Assembly: GCF_016587355.1 (NCBI RefSeq)
Contig: NZ_BNJF01000003.1
Coordinates: 620,001-684,000, forward strand
From: Ktedonospora formicarum
GTDB taxonomy: Bacteria; Chloroflexota; Ktedonobacteria; Ktedonobacterales; Ktedonobacteraceae
Length of the DNA: 64,000 nucleotides
Reading direction: 5' to 3'
Under the pieces are notes generated by a model. That model saw only the letters and a program-made list of their open reading frames with translations. It did not search any database and was not told the DNA's origin. The position numbers were made by a program, and so were the translations under genes. Each line of letters begins with the position of its first letter. Position 1 is the first letter of the stretch. Below, piece by piece: positions 53,610-62,384 of the stretch.

Positions 53610-53945
53610 ATATATCTTCCTTTCGATTTATTAACCCTTACTCCTTATCTGAAAACCTGAGCGCGTGAGCGCTAGCCGCGACCAGCGGCGCCGTGCCCTC
53701 GTATGAGGGGTGGTTTTCGAATAAGACCTCAGTCTTATCAAGATGACACATCATGTAGCGGGCTAAGTCCTCTTCTTCCGTGTATGTGCATTTGTTAATT
53801 TTATATTCGAAAATCGTTTCTATTGCAATATCCAGACCCCCCTTTAAAAAAGAGACTCATACTGGAAGAGGGTTGAGGGTGAACTTTTGTGACAGGCTTA
53901 TGTTTGCATAAAATATTTATATAAATCTGTGATATAATTTTCTCT
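53610..53945. other. Divergent intergenic region holding palindrome copy 2
   Basis: About 336 bases between the deazaflavin oxidoreductase and the marR gene. Besides copy 2 of the dispersed element, it holds an AT-rich stretch with TATAAT-like boxes 10-20 bases before the marR ATG and a TTCGAAAA motif also found near 61 kb. Confidence 0.5.
53644..53725 (-). repeat. Palindromic dispersed element, copy 2 (expanded)
   Basis: Read on the minus strand it opens CTTATTCGAAAACC, has the inner stem CCCTC-atac-GAGGG and ends GGTTTTCAGATAAG. Between inner stem and right arm lie about 38 extra bases rich in GC dyads (GCGCGTGAGCGC-like). Outer arms CTTATnnGAAAACC and GGTTTTCnnATAAG match those of copy 3. 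Confidence 0.7.
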
Positions 53946-54458
53946 ATGACAGAACAATTCTCTGATGCCGACCTGAATGTCGGTGATCTGACAACCATCA
54001 TTGAAGAATTTACGACGATCTTCATTCGCCTGCCTTCGGTGGAAAAACTAAGCTTTACGAGCCTGTCTGTGTTACATACGCTCTCACGCAAGGGCCCCAT
54101 GCGGCTAACCGATTTGACTGTCACGGAGCAAATGACACAACCGGCTATTACCCAGTTGGTGAGGAGATTGGAAGACGATGGATTAGTGGAGCGTCAAACA
54201 GATCCCCGCGACGCCCGCGCGGTACTGATCCAACTTACTCCGCGAGGGGCACAGATCGTCGAAGTGCGCCATGCTGCACGCGTGAACCAGCTTTCTAGCT
54301 TGCTCGACCGATTGTCCCAGGATGAGCGTCAGTCCATCGCGGAAGCCCTACCAGCCCTGGCCCATGCGGTCGAATTGGGCAGAAAGGCCGAGCTACCATT
54401 ACACCCGCGCTCTTCAACCAATACCCAACAGCACCCGCTAGAACAAACGAAGGAGTAA
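53946..54458 (+). CDS. MarR family transcriptional regulator
   Basis: The 170-residue protein has a MarR winged helix (SVLHTLSRKGPMRLTDLTVT, MTQPAITQLVRRLEDDGLVE, wing TDPRDARAVLIQLTPRG). Helical ends form the dimer. Three bases separate its stop from the epoxide hydrolase start, so they are one operon and the hydrolase is a probable target or partner. Strong upstream AT-rich promoter-like sequence is present. Confidence 0.92.
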   Translation: MTEQFSDADLNVGDLTTIIEEFTTIFIRLPSVEKLSFTSLSVLHTLSRKGPMRLTDLTVTEQMTQPAITQLVRRLEDDGLVERQTDPRDARAVLIQLTPRGAQIVEVRHAARVNQLSSLLDRLSQDERQSIAEALPALAHAVELGRKAELPLHPRSSTNTQQHPLEQTKE

Positions 54459-54461
54459 ACT

Positions 54462-55715
54462 ATGCCCGGAAGCCAGGAAGAAACCTCTGTAGCGGGTTTC
54501 TCGTTTCCTCTGCAACCCATACAGATTCATGTCCCGGACGAACTGCTCTCTGACCTGCGCATACGCCTGAAGCATACCAGATGGCCCCTGGCGGCTGGCA
54601 ATGACGACTGGTACTATGGGGTTGGTCGAGCCTACCTGGAAGAGCTTGTTGATTACTGGCTTAATACCTACGACTGGCGGCAAGCGGAGTCCGCGATCAA
54701 CCACTACGAGCATTACCGGGTAGATGTCGAGGGCGTACCTGTCCATTTCATGCGTAAACCTGGTGTAGGCCCGAAGCCGATTCCCTTGATCTTGACTCAT
54801 GGTTGGCCGTGGACCTTCTGGCACTGGTCAAAAGTTATTGATCCACTGGCAGACCCTGGAGCTTTCGGGGGTGATCCAGCTGAAGCCTTCGATGTCATCG
54901 TGCCCTCGCTTCCTGGTTTCGGCTTCTCGACGCCACTCCCCAACAACCCGGACATGAATTTCTGGAAGGTGGCGGACCTCTGGCACACACTGATGACGAC
55001 TATTCTTGGTTACAAGAAGTATGCCGCTGGCGGATGTGATGTTGGAGCCCTCGTTACAGGCCAGTTGGGGCATAAATACGCCGACGAACTGCACGCCATC
55101 CATATTGGCTCCGCACTAAAGTTGAGTTTTTTCAATGGTGATCGGGGATGGGATCTCAGTGGTGGACAACCCATTCCAGAGAATATACCAGAACATATTC
55201 GTACCGGGATTATCTCATATGATCGCCGTTTCGCGTCTCATCTCGCGGTGCATGTGCTCGATTCGACGACCCTGGCTTATGGTCTCAGTGACTCCCCAGT
55301 AGGGATGCTGGCCTGGATTCTTGAGCGGTGGGCGAAGTGGAGCGATAACGATGGCAACATTGAAAAGGTCTTCTCTAAAGACGATCTCCTTACCCATGCC
55401 ATGATCTTCTGGGTCAATAACGCCATTGAAACCTCCATGCGCATGTACGCCAATGCAAACCGCTATCCGTGGACCCCTGCTCATGAACGTCAGCCAATTA
55501 TCGAAGCTCCAACCGGGATCACGTTCGTGGGCTATGAAAACCCTCCTGGCGTCTCAACGGAGAATAGGGTCCAGCACTTCTTGAGTAGTGACCGGGCTTC
55601 CTGGTACAATCATGTGAACATCAACGTGCATGAGCGTGGTGGTCACTTCATTCCCTGGGAAATCCCATATGGCTGGATTGACGACCTGCGCCGCACCTTC
55701 CGTCATTTTCGATAG
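54462..55715 (+). CDS. Epoxide hydrolase (EHN-type alpha/beta hydrolase)
   Basis: The 417-residue protein begins with the epoxide hydrolase N-terminal segment (IHVPDELLSDLRIRLKHTRW) and has the oxyanion-hole HGWP, the nucleophile Asp193 in GGCDVGALVT, and the catalytic His395 in ERGGHFIPWE. The Tyr-bearing lid (residues 220-330) matches microsomal-type epoxide hydrolases. It opens an epoxide ring with water; its substrate could be an aromatic or isoprenoid epoxide. The family includes juvenile-hormone-type and bacterial detoxifying enzymes. Starts four bases after marR. Confidence 0.92.
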   Translation: MPGSQEETSVAGFSFPLQPIQIHVPDELLSDLRIRLKHTRWPLAAGNDDWYYGVGRAYLEELVDYWLNTYDWRQAESAINHYEHYRVDVEGVPVHFMRKPGVGPKPIPLILTHGWPWTFWHWSKVIDPLADPGAFGGDPAEAFDVIVPSLPGFGFSTPLPNNPDMNFWKVADLWHTLMTTILGYKKYAAGGCDVGALVTGQLGHKYADELHAIHIGSALKLSFFNGDRGWDLSGGQPIPENIPEHIRTGIISYDRRFASHLAVHVLDSTTLAYGLSDSPVGMLAWILERWAKWSDNDGNIEKVFSKDDLLTHAMIFWVNNAIETSMRMYANANRYPWTPAHERQPIIEAPTGITFVGYENPPGVSTENRVQHFLSSDRASWYNHVNINVHERGGHFIPWEIPYGWIDDLRRTFRHFR

Positions 55716-55731
55716 TTAAAAGCAGGTACCT

Positions 55732-56543
55732 ATGTTCGCAGAGTTGCGTAAACCGTATCTTCTGGCGCACCGGGGCGGCGCGGACCTCGCCCCAATGAAC
55801 ACAATGGCGGCCTTTGAGGTCGCCGACGCCATAGGGGTAGATTTCCTCGACATCGATGTGCATCTTACCAGGGATGGGCATGTCGTTGGCATTCATGATA
55901 GCACTGTGGATGCCACCACCAATGGGCGTGGACGCGTCGATGCCTATACCCTGGCAGAGCTACAGGCGCTTGATGCGGGCTATCGCTTTCAAGATCTACA
56001 TGGGGAATATAACTACCGGGGAAAGGTGTCCGCATTCCTACGATTGAGGAAGTCTTTGAAAAGTATGCCTCGAAGCACTACTTTCACTTCGAGATTAAAG
56101 ATACATACCCCAAAGGCGAACCCTCGCGCATCGAAGAGGAACTATGGAAACTGATCCAAAAATATCACCTGGAGCGAAAGGTCATCGTAGCTTCCTTCAA
56201 GCAGGAGATCGTTAAGCGCTTCAACCGACTAGCCGAAGGTGAGGCTGTGCTGGGAGCAGGGACGGCTGAGGTCACCCGCTTTACCCTCGCCCACAAACTT
56301 GGTCTACCTGGCCTCTACCGCCGCTACTCCCACGCGCTTGAGATTCCGCTCAGGAGTCATGGCATCTCCCTCAAGGATCGGCGCATTATCGATGGTGCGC
56401 ACCGCCTGGGAATGGATGTCTACTACTGGACTATCGACGACCAGCCCACCATGCATGCTCTGCTCGACCTGGGCGCGGACGGACTTTTCACCAACCGCCC
56501 CGACCTGATGAAAGCCGTCCTGCAAGAACGTGGCTTGCGCTGA
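55732..56543 (+). pseudogene. Glycerophosphodiester phosphodiesterase (frameshifted)
   Basis: Frame 1 (from 55732) opens LLAHRGGADLAPMNTMAAFE, the catalytic HRG motif and start of the GDPD barrel, with GVDFLDIDVHLTRDGHVVGIHD (metal-binding Glu/Asp). After RGK the frame is lost near 56025. Frame 2 continues IPTIEEVFEKYASKHYFHFEIK and ends with MDVYYWTIDD and GADGLFTNRPDL. Adding one G to the GG at 56025-56026 restores RGKGVRIPTIEEV. The intact product would be about 270 residues and hydrolyse glycerophosphodiesters. It starts 17 bases after the epoxide hydrolase stop. Confidence 0.78.
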
Positions 56544-56590
56544 CCATACAGAGTAATAGGGAAACTGGCTTACGAGAGAGCACAGATAGC

Positions 56591-56644
56591 AGACATATAC
56601 AGAAGAGGCGATACCATATGGTATCGCCTCTTCTGTATATGTCT
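56591..56644. terminator. 54-base perfect palindrome between convergent genes
   Basis: The two 27-base arms (left begins AGACATATACAGAAGAGG) are exactly complementary with no loop. It lies between the phosphodiesterase (plus) and the secreted protein (minus), where it could serve as a bidirectional terminator. Confidence 0.65.
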
Positions 56645-56660
56645 GAAAACTTATGAGGAT

Positions 56661-57200
56661 TTAGGGTCCCTCATAATAGTAATAGCTGTCATCTTCAGTA
56701 GGAGTGGGTGTTAAGTCATAATCAGAATCCGACGGCATGCCGCCCTTCATAGTCGCGCCCCCACCGGTATTTGCGCCACCTTTGGAGTCTGTTTTACCGC
56801 TCTTACTTGTGTTATCTTTGTTATCTTTGTTATCTTTGTTGTCTGTGCTATCGCTAGCGCCAGGATCATCGGTGCTTGAAGGTGCCGAAAACTTGACTTT
56901 CATCTTGCATGGGCTTGCCTGCCCGGTATCCATCTCGATCTCAACCGTTACGCTGGTTCCACCATTGATGGCAATGCTAGCCTGTCCATCCTCAGATATT
57001 GGCGTCGTGCCATAGCCAATGTTCACCGGACAACCATTCTGCGCTTTGGCAACCTTAGTGGCATTCGCATTAGAAGTTAATTGGGCTGGTGTCGTATCGG
57101 TAGCTATGGCAATACGCTCTTGCATACCAACCAGGAGCGCTGCACACACGCCCCACAATACTATTGACCTCGCACCCTTTATCATGGACGAGTGTGACAT
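56661..57200 (-). CDS. Secreted low-complexity protein of unknown function
   Basis: The 179-residue protein has a signal peptide (ARSIVLWGVCAALLVGM, residues 10-26) and an exported domain of about 80 residues with two Cys (GCPVNIGYGTTP, SPCKMKVKF), suggesting one disulfide. The rest is disordered and charged: DNKDNKDNKDN from a nine-base tandem repeat, then glycine- and Asp/Tyr-rich tails ending DDSYYYYEGP. No lipobox Cys is seen near the cleavage site. No function is recognised. The ATG at 57200 or a second ATG five codons later could start it. Confidence 0.75.
   Translation of the reverse strand: MSHSSMIKGARSIVLWGVCAALLVGMQERIAIATDTTPAQLTSNANATKVAKAQNGCPVNIGYGTTPISEDGQASIAINGGTSVTVEIEMDTGQASPCKMKVKFSAPSSTDDPGASDSTDNKDNKDNKDNTSKSGKTDSKGGANTGGGATMKGGMPSDSDYDLTPTPTEDDSYYYYEGP
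56812..56838 (-). repeat. Nine-base tandem repeat within the secreted protein gene
   Basis: TTATCTTTG occurs three times in a row, followed by the variant TTGTCTGTG. On the coding strand the units encode DNK or KDN. Such repeats change length by slippage without shifting frame. Confidence 0.8.
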
Positions 57201-57550
57201 AGATGTCCCTTTCTCATGCAGCAGGTCACGTTATTTAGGGCACTGAAACCAAAAATTCCAACGACTGGCTCATGCAGATCCGGGCAATGCTCTAAAAACT
57301 GGCTTTCATCCACCAATTTACTTCAAAAAAGACGCTGCCAGAGCATGACATAACATCATTACATCAGTACATGCTATCCTAGCTAAAAGCCTGTTGACGT
57401 AACCGAGTGCATATTTGTGTAAATAGGCCGCTTGCTCGCTTTACTTCGCGAAGTCGCGTTTCTTCGGCCCAGAATGTCTATTCACTCTCATTATAGGGAG
57501 CACTAACAAATGTTGAGTTGGTGGTACGAGCGCCCATCACCTCACGCCAT
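57201..57550. other. Intergenic, no gene recognised
   Basis: About 350 bases with no credible gene. The short dyad CTTCGCGAAG near 57444-57453 was noticed but not interpreted. Confidence 0.35.
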
Positions 57551-57593
57551 AAGGGGACAAAGCGAGCTTGTGATACGCTCGCTTTGTCCCCTT
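57551..57593 (-). terminator. Strong hairpin downstream of the rifampin-phosphotransferase-like gene
   Basis: AAGGGGACAAAGCGAGC and GCTCGCTTTGTCCCCTT form a 17-base perfect stem with a nine-base loop, ending nine bases from the stop codon. Confidence 0.7.
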
Positions 57594-57601
57594 GTTGCGC
57601 T

Positions 57602-60202
57602 CTACGCAATACTTGCGGTCGCGAGCACTTCGACGGTGCCTTCTTTACCGTTGACACGTACGCGGTCGCCGGTGTGCAGGCGCATAGTCGCGTTACCACA
57701 GCCAACCACGGCTGGAAGACCCAGTTCGCGCGCGACGATAGCAGCATGTGATAGAGGTGCGCCGACATCTGTAACGATTGCGGAGGCGCGGGGGAAGAGT
57801 GGTGTCCAACCAACATTAGTTACCACTGTAACCAGAACTTCACCAGGGCGCAACTGGTCGCCCTCGTCGGTGGACATAATGACGCGCGCCAGACCCTCTA
57901 CGACACCCTCCGAGCCTGGAAAGCCAGTAATGGTCGCACTGGCCGGCGCTTGATGCTGCTGGTTCGCGTCGTAGAAATCACTACGGCGCTGGGGATCCGC
58001 CGCCCATTTGAAGGGATCAAAATGACCGCAGATCAGGGCCGGATAAGCTGGCATGGCGTGGTAGCGCTCATACGTCGCGCGGCGCGTGGCGACATGCGCC
58101 AGGGACGCTTCGTCTCCATTGAGATAAGATATGATCTCATCTATAGAGAGGAAGAACAGATCGTCTCCCTTGCCAGTAAGCTTGCCAGCGCGCAGGACGA
58201 AGGTTCGCAGCGCCCGGATGACGCGAACGACCTCCGAGCGTGCCTGTTCCCGGTCACGGAAGACGGCAGTAGTCTTCTCAATGCGTTTGCGAATGCTCTC
58301 GGCCTTGCGCGGATAGCGCTGCCTGAAGCGCATCCATGCGTTAGCTTGAACCTCCTGCTGTCGCGCAAGTCGAGTCTCGATATCCACAGGGGCTTCGCGC
58401 AGGCTCGCCAGCTGACCTTCAATCCAGTTTGGATCTTCTACCGGGCGTGGAATAGAGATCTCGAACTCATGTGGACTCCGGTGTCCATATTGCAGCGTAT
58501 ATGTCTCGCGGTCAATCTCGCCCCGCTCCAGTTGGGCCAGACCCAGGAGCGGGCCCAGGCTCGCTAGCTGGCTTGTGCTACTATTCAGGCCAGAGAGTAG
58601 GGCGTTGGCATCAGCCTCCCCTACCAGTTTACGAAGTTTCTGACGGAGGTTAAGGAGCGCGTTGCCATCCTGCCTGGCTGCCGCTTCCAGCATCGCGCTA
58701 CTCTCACGGAAGAGCGGCTCTAGCTCCTCCCGCCACAGCGTAACCAGTTCCGCAATGCTGGACGCGGAGTCCAGGCGTGTACGCAGATTCTCGCAACGCT
58801 CCGTAGCCGTAGCGAGAAAGGGACGCATCCTTTTCTGATTAGCTCGCAGGCGCTTCGGGAACCAACTCAAGACCGAGAAAACGCCCTTGAGCAGCCGCCA
58901 GCGCGAAGCGGGCAGCAGAGGCACATCAATACTCGCGGGGATACGCCCAAAGACCTCCTCGATACTCGCCTTGAAGTGCTCTTTTCCCATCCCAAAGACC
59001 CCGGCAATGCTCATGGTCAGGCTGATATTCATATAAAAGCGCCCACCAATATTGCCGATAGGCTGAAACTCCCGGATACCTTTCGCGTACATCGGCGCGG
59101 TCGCCTCCGACATAAAGATCTGGATCAGCGACCATGTGCTGGGCGTCATCACATCCGGCACGGCCTCACCAAGGTTCCCGTTTGACCACAGATAATTGTG
59201 AGCCAGACTATCATTCCATTCCTCGACTTCAACTTTATCGGCGGTCAGGGTCGTAATAGGTCGAGCCTGCAATATGAAGAGGCCCGCATCCTTCCGCGCC
59301 CACTCGATATCCATGGGCTGTGCATAGAGCGCTTCGATTTGTACGCCGAGGTTTGCCAATTCGCGCGTCTGCTCAAGAGAGAGCACCGGCGCTGAGCGCT
59401 TATCTTCGGGGACAGGTTCTTCGCGCGTGCCACTGGGCACGCGCACAGTCATAACGGCCTTGTCCGCAATCTCCTGCTTGATAACCTTCCCACTGGCTCG
59501 CTCAACTACAAGCGTGTCAGGCGTGACCTGACCGCTGACGAGCGCCTCACCCAGGCCCCAGGTCGCGTTAATCATCACCTCATTCCGCGAGCCTGTAAGC
59601 GGGTTCACCGTGAAGAGCACACCTGCCGCGTCAGCAGGAATCAATTCTTGCACCACGACCGCCAGGCTTACATCCTGCGGCGCAATCTGGTAGCGTGCGC
59701 GATACCCGAGGGCGCGGACGGTCCAGAGTGACGCCCAGCAGCGCTTGACGGCATTTAGGACCTCATCGACGCCCTGAATATTAAGATATGTGTCCTGTTG
59801 ACCCGCGAACGACATTCCGGGCAGGTCCTCGGCGGTAGCAGATGAGCGCACCGCCACAGATAAGCGCTCATCGCCGAACGCCATATAGGCGGTTTGGATG
59901 GCTTCGGCGATATCGTCTGGAACCTTGCCTTGCGCGAAGAGCTGACCAATTTGGCTTGATGCCGCTTCCAGGGCCAATATATCGGAGGCATCGGTAGGTA
60001 CGATAGCCAGGATTTGCTCCTGTAATCCATTCTCGGCTACGAAGCGCTTATAGGCCGCCGTCGTGACGTGAAACCCACGCGGCACTGGCAGGCCCGCCCC
60101 CGCCAATTTGGACAGCGATGCCCCCTTACCCCCCACCTGTTCCAGAGTAACCGAAGGCTCATCCAAGGCTACAACGAGCGGTGTCCCCTGCTCTATGCTC
60201 AT
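57602..60202 (-). CDS. PEP-synthase/rifampin phosphotransferase-like dikinase
   Basis: The 866-residue protein has an N-terminal ATP-grasp domain (LEQVGGKGASLSKLAGAGLP, VAVRSSATAEDLPGMSFAGQ, MDIEWARKDAGLFILQARPI). A long helical middle domain follows (about 330-760), and at the end is the swiveling phospho-His domain: ASAIVTDVGAPLSHAAIVAR with the catalytic His819. The length and domain order match rifampin phosphotransferase (ATP-binding, rifampin-binding, His domain), not classic PEP synthase, which has a PEP-binding barrel. Reaction: ATP plus substrate and water to AMP, phosphate and phosphorylated substrate. Rifamycin inactivation is possible but unproven. It is encoded 40 bases after a TetR gene. 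Confidence 0.85.
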   Translation of the reverse strand: MSIEQGTPLVVALDEPSVTLEQVGGKGASLSKLAGAGLPVPRGFHVTTAAYKRFVAENGLQEQILAIVPTDASDILALEAASSQIGQLFAQGKVPDDIAEAIQTAYMAFGDERLSVAVRSSATAEDLPGMSFAGQQDTYLNIQGVDEVLNAVKRCWASLWTVRALGYRARYQIAPQDVSLAVVVQELIPADAAGVLFTVNPLTGSRNEVMINATWGLGEALVSGQVTPDTLVVERASGKVIKQEIADKAVMTVRVPSGTREEPVPEDKRSAPVLSLEQTRELANLGVQIEALYAQPMDIEWARKDAGLFILQARPITTLTADKVEVEEWNDSLAHNYLWSNGNLGEAVPDVMTPSTWSLIQIFMSEATAPMYAKGIREFQPIGNIGGRFYMNISLTMSIAGVFGMGKEHFKASIEEVFGRIPASIDVPLLPASRWRLLKGVFSVLSWFPKRLRANQKRMRPFLATATERCENLRTRLDSASSIAELVTLWREELEPLFRESSAMLEAAARQDGNALLNLRQKLRKLVGEADANALLSGLNSSTSQLASLGPLLGLAQLERGEIDRETYTLQYGHRSPHEFEISIPRPVEDPNWIEGQLASLREAPVDIETRLARQQEVQANAWMRFRQRYPRKAESIRKRIEKTTAVFRDREQARSEVVRVIRALRTFVLRAGKLTGKGDDLFFLSIDEIISYLNGDEASLAHVATRRATYERYHAMPAYPALICGHFDPFKWAADPQRRSDFYDANQQHQAPASATITGFPGSEGVVEGLARVIMSTDEGDQLRPGEVLVTVVTNVGWTPLFPRASAIVTDVGAPLSHAAIVARELGLPAVVGCGNATMRLHTGDRVRVNGKEGTVEVLATASIA

Positions 60203-60242
60203 ATTCCATGCTCCCCTCTTCTTCCTGAAGAGTCTAAAGGTC

Positions 60243-60953
60243 TTATAACGACTTTTGAAACTGCTCCCGCACTGCCTCTATGGCCTGGCTCAGAAAGAGA
60301 GTGAAGGCTTCCGAGACTGTTTGTAGCTTATCTGGCGAAATAGGTTCAGCGGGCTCAAGCGTGCGGTGCGCGGTCTCCGCCATCAATGCCGCCATCTTCT
60401 CATCTGCTGGCGCGAACTCATCTGGTAGGAGTGGGGTTGTAATAAAGAAGCCCATAAAGATAGAGCTAAAGACCACCACCTGCTCCTCCAGGCTCATATC
60501 GGTGCGAGCCAATCCATGCTCACGCAGAAAGGCAATATAGTGCTTGAAGCCCAGTAGACGACTCACATTCATCGGAGTATGCTGCTCTCTATGCGCCAGT
60601 TTCCCCAGCACATCCATATCGCGCAACAGGATAGCCTTCATCAGGGGACGCTTCAGAGTAGCGAGAGCGCAATGCCTGAGAATACCTCCCAGCGTTACCC
60701 CCAGAGGGTCACTCGCGATTCCCCGCTCGATATCTTCCGCCAGCCCCACTCTCTCACGCCTGAGCAAGGCCTTAAAGAGTTCCTCGCGCGTCTTCCAGTG
60801 CAGATACATCGTGCTCTTCGCCACCCCTGCCAGCCTGGAAATATCATCGAGTGTCGTCTTCTGAAAGCCCCAGCGCAAGATAAGCTCAGCAGCAGCATCC
60901 AAAATGCGATGCGCCCGCGCCTCGCGCTCTTCTAGTACAGCCAATTGTCGCAC
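60243..60953 (-). CDS. TetR family transcriptional regulator
   Basis: The 236-residue protein has the helix-turn-helix TTLDDISRLAGVAKSTMYLHW (residues 31-51) and a C-terminal ligand domain of about 170 residues. Its stop is 40 bases from the phosphotransferase start, so both probably form one operon. A 24-base dyad lies 23 bases upstream of its ATG and is a likely autoregulatory operator. A phosphotransferase inducer would be an antibiotic-like ligand, which is inference. Confidence 0.9.
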   Translation of the reverse strand: MRQLAVLEEREARAHRILDAAAELILRWGFQKTTLDDISRLAGVAKSTMYLHWKTREELFKALLRRERVGLAEDIERGIASDPLGVTLGGILRHCALATLKRPLMKAILLRDMDVLGKLAHREQHTPMNVSRLLGFKHYIAFLREHGLARTDMSLEEQVVVFSSIFMGFFITTPLLPDEFAPADEKMAALMAETAHRTLEPAEPISPDKLQTVSEAFTLFLSQAIEAVREQFQKSL

Positions 60954-60975
60954 CCTTCCTTCGCTCCCAACTTTT

Positions 60976-60999
60976 TGACTAATTCAGCATATTTAGTCA
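60976..60999 (-). promoter_or_regulatory. Dyad upstream of tetR, probable operator
   Basis: TGACTAA (60976-60982) and TTAGTCA (60993-60999) are inverted with a ten-base spacer, a common TetR-family operator layout, 23 bases before the tetR ATG. Confidence 0.6.
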
Positions 61000-61056
61000 T
61001 TATATTGATATTCGAAAATATAGAACATCGTGAACAAATTGTCAAGCCCTATCTAA

Positions 61057-61078
61057 ATTTTCGAAAGTTTTCGAAAAT
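61057..61078. promoter_or_regulatory. Dyad with CGAAAGTTT half-site
   Basis: ATTTTCGAAA and TTTCGAAAAT are inverted around GT. It shares CGAAAGTTT with the site next to the lacI-like gene, so the same regulator may bind both. Confidence 0.5.
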
Positions 61079-61294
61079 CAATAATGCGAGTGTAAAGCGC
61101 GAAAGGCACACCCTCCCCCCATGCGGGCTCAGAGGCTATAAGTGCTCAGCCTGAGCTCAAAAAAGCCTGCGTCAGCTACTTCAGAGCAACCATTAAGTTC
61201 GCGTTTAAGCAGAATTGCAGGGCTTACAAAACAAGCTCAAAAAGCCTTGACAGACTAGCCATTATTGACTACACTTACGAATAGTAAATGCAAA

Positions 61295-61320
61295 AAACTT
61301 TCGGTAATATGCGAAAGTTT
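61295..61320 (+). promoter_or_regulatory. Probable LacI-family operator upstream of the regulator
   Basis: AAACTTTCG and CGAAAGTTT form a perfect nine-base dyad around eight bases, 32 bases before the LacI start codon. The half-site pattern with a central CG is usual for LacI-family repressors. Confidence 0.65.
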
Positions 61321-61352
61321 AAAGGCATTGCTCTCATCACAGGGAGTCTTGC

Positions 61353-62384
61353 ATGGCGAAACGGCATAAAGCGGACGCGCGTCCGACCATTGCCCAAATC
61401 GCGCAGGCGGCGGAGGTCTCGGTGGCGACGGTTTCGAAGGTCCTGAATGGTCGCGTTGATGTCTCACCACCAACGCGCGAGCGTGTTGAACGCGTTATTA
61501 AGGAGTATGGTTTTACCCGTCATCGTCCCGCGCATTCCCCCCGGAAGGGGAAGACAGGATTAGTGGATCTGGTCGTCCCACGTCTGGATGACGACTTCTT
61601 CTTCCCAATCCTCGAAGGCGTTGAGCAGGTGCTCAAAGAAGCCGGTATGCGTCTCGTACTTTCGACAACCGACTATGCGGTAGAGCAGCAGTTACAGTGG
61701 CTGGAGATGGAAAAAGAGCGACCCGCCGATGGCATCATTTTTGTCTTGCCTTCGGACGACGTCATCGAGGCCCTCTCTCGTCATCGTCTGCCCTTTGTCA
61801 TAATTCATAAGCAAGGCGGGACACCCCCAACGGTGCCATCGGTCTCGATTACCAGTTGGGATGGTGGGTTTGCCGCCACGAATCATCTGCTCGCACTTGG
61901 TCACAGGCGCATTGCCTACATCGGCAAGAACGTCTATGCCATGGACGGAATTGAGCGTTTCGCGGGCTATCGCACAGCGCTAGAGGTGGCGAATGTCCCT
62001 CTCGATCCCGCCCTACAGCGTGAGGGAGAGTTTAGCGCGACCGATGGCTATATCGCGACCAGGGAACTGATGGCACTCGAAGACCCACCAACGGCGATCT
62101 TCGCGGGCAACGATCATCAAGCCACAGGCGTCTATCGCGCGCTCTATGAGCTTGGTATCTCAATTCCTTCGATTGTGAGTGTAATCGGTTTCGATAATCT
62201 GCCCTTTACGGAGCTTATGAATCCACCTTTGACGACGGTGCAGGTACCCCGCCTTGAATTGGGGCGGATTGCCACGACGATGCTCTTGAGCTTAATCAAC
62301 CAGGAGCCATTGAATATGCGCCGCGTAATCCTTCCTACACGCTTGATTGAGCGGCAGTCTTGTACCTCGCCAACAGGCAAGTAA
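61353..62384 (+). CDS. LacI family transcriptional regulator
   Basis: The 343-residue protein has the LacI helix-turn-helix (RPTIAQIAQAAEVSVATVSK, VLNGRVDVSPPTRERVERVI) and a periplasmic-binding-protein-like sensor domain (GLVDLVVPRLDDDFFFPILE, FAGNDHQATGVYRAL, VSVIGFDNLPF, PPLTTVQVPRLELGRIAT). It would bind a sugar and control uptake genes. The downstream solute-binding protein, 418 bases away on the same strand, is the likely target although it is of the peptide-binding family 5. The start at 61353 follows CAGGGAG. Confidence 0.93.
   Translation: MAKRHKADARPTIAQIAQAAEVSVATVSKVLNGRVDVSPPTRERVERVIKEYGFTRHRPAHSPRKGKTGLVDLVVPRLDDDFFFPILEGVEQVLKEAGMRLVLSTTDYAVEQQLQWLEMEKERPADGIIFVLPSDDVIEALSRHRLPFVIIHKQGGTPPTVPSVSITSWDGGFAATNHLLALGHRRIAYIGKNVYAMDGIERFAGYRTALEVANVPLDPALQREGEFSATDGYIATRELMALEDPPTAIFAGNDHQATGVYRALYELGISIPSIVSVIGFDNLPFTELMNPPLTTVQVPRLELGRIATTMLLSLINQEPLNMRRVILPTRLIERQSCTSPTGK

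Larger units (their letters stand above)
61000..61352. other. Divergent intergenic region with LacI-type sites
   Basis: About 350 bases between the TetR and LacI genes. It holds the dyads at 61057-61078 and 61295-61320 with the common half-site CGAAAGTTT, and a further TTCGAAAA at 61011. No gene is seen. Confidence 0.45.

Noticed and set aside
58141..58567. Long plus- and minus-strand frames inside the dikinase gene
   Set aside because: The dikinase frame has complete domain motifs; these are alternative-frame shadows.
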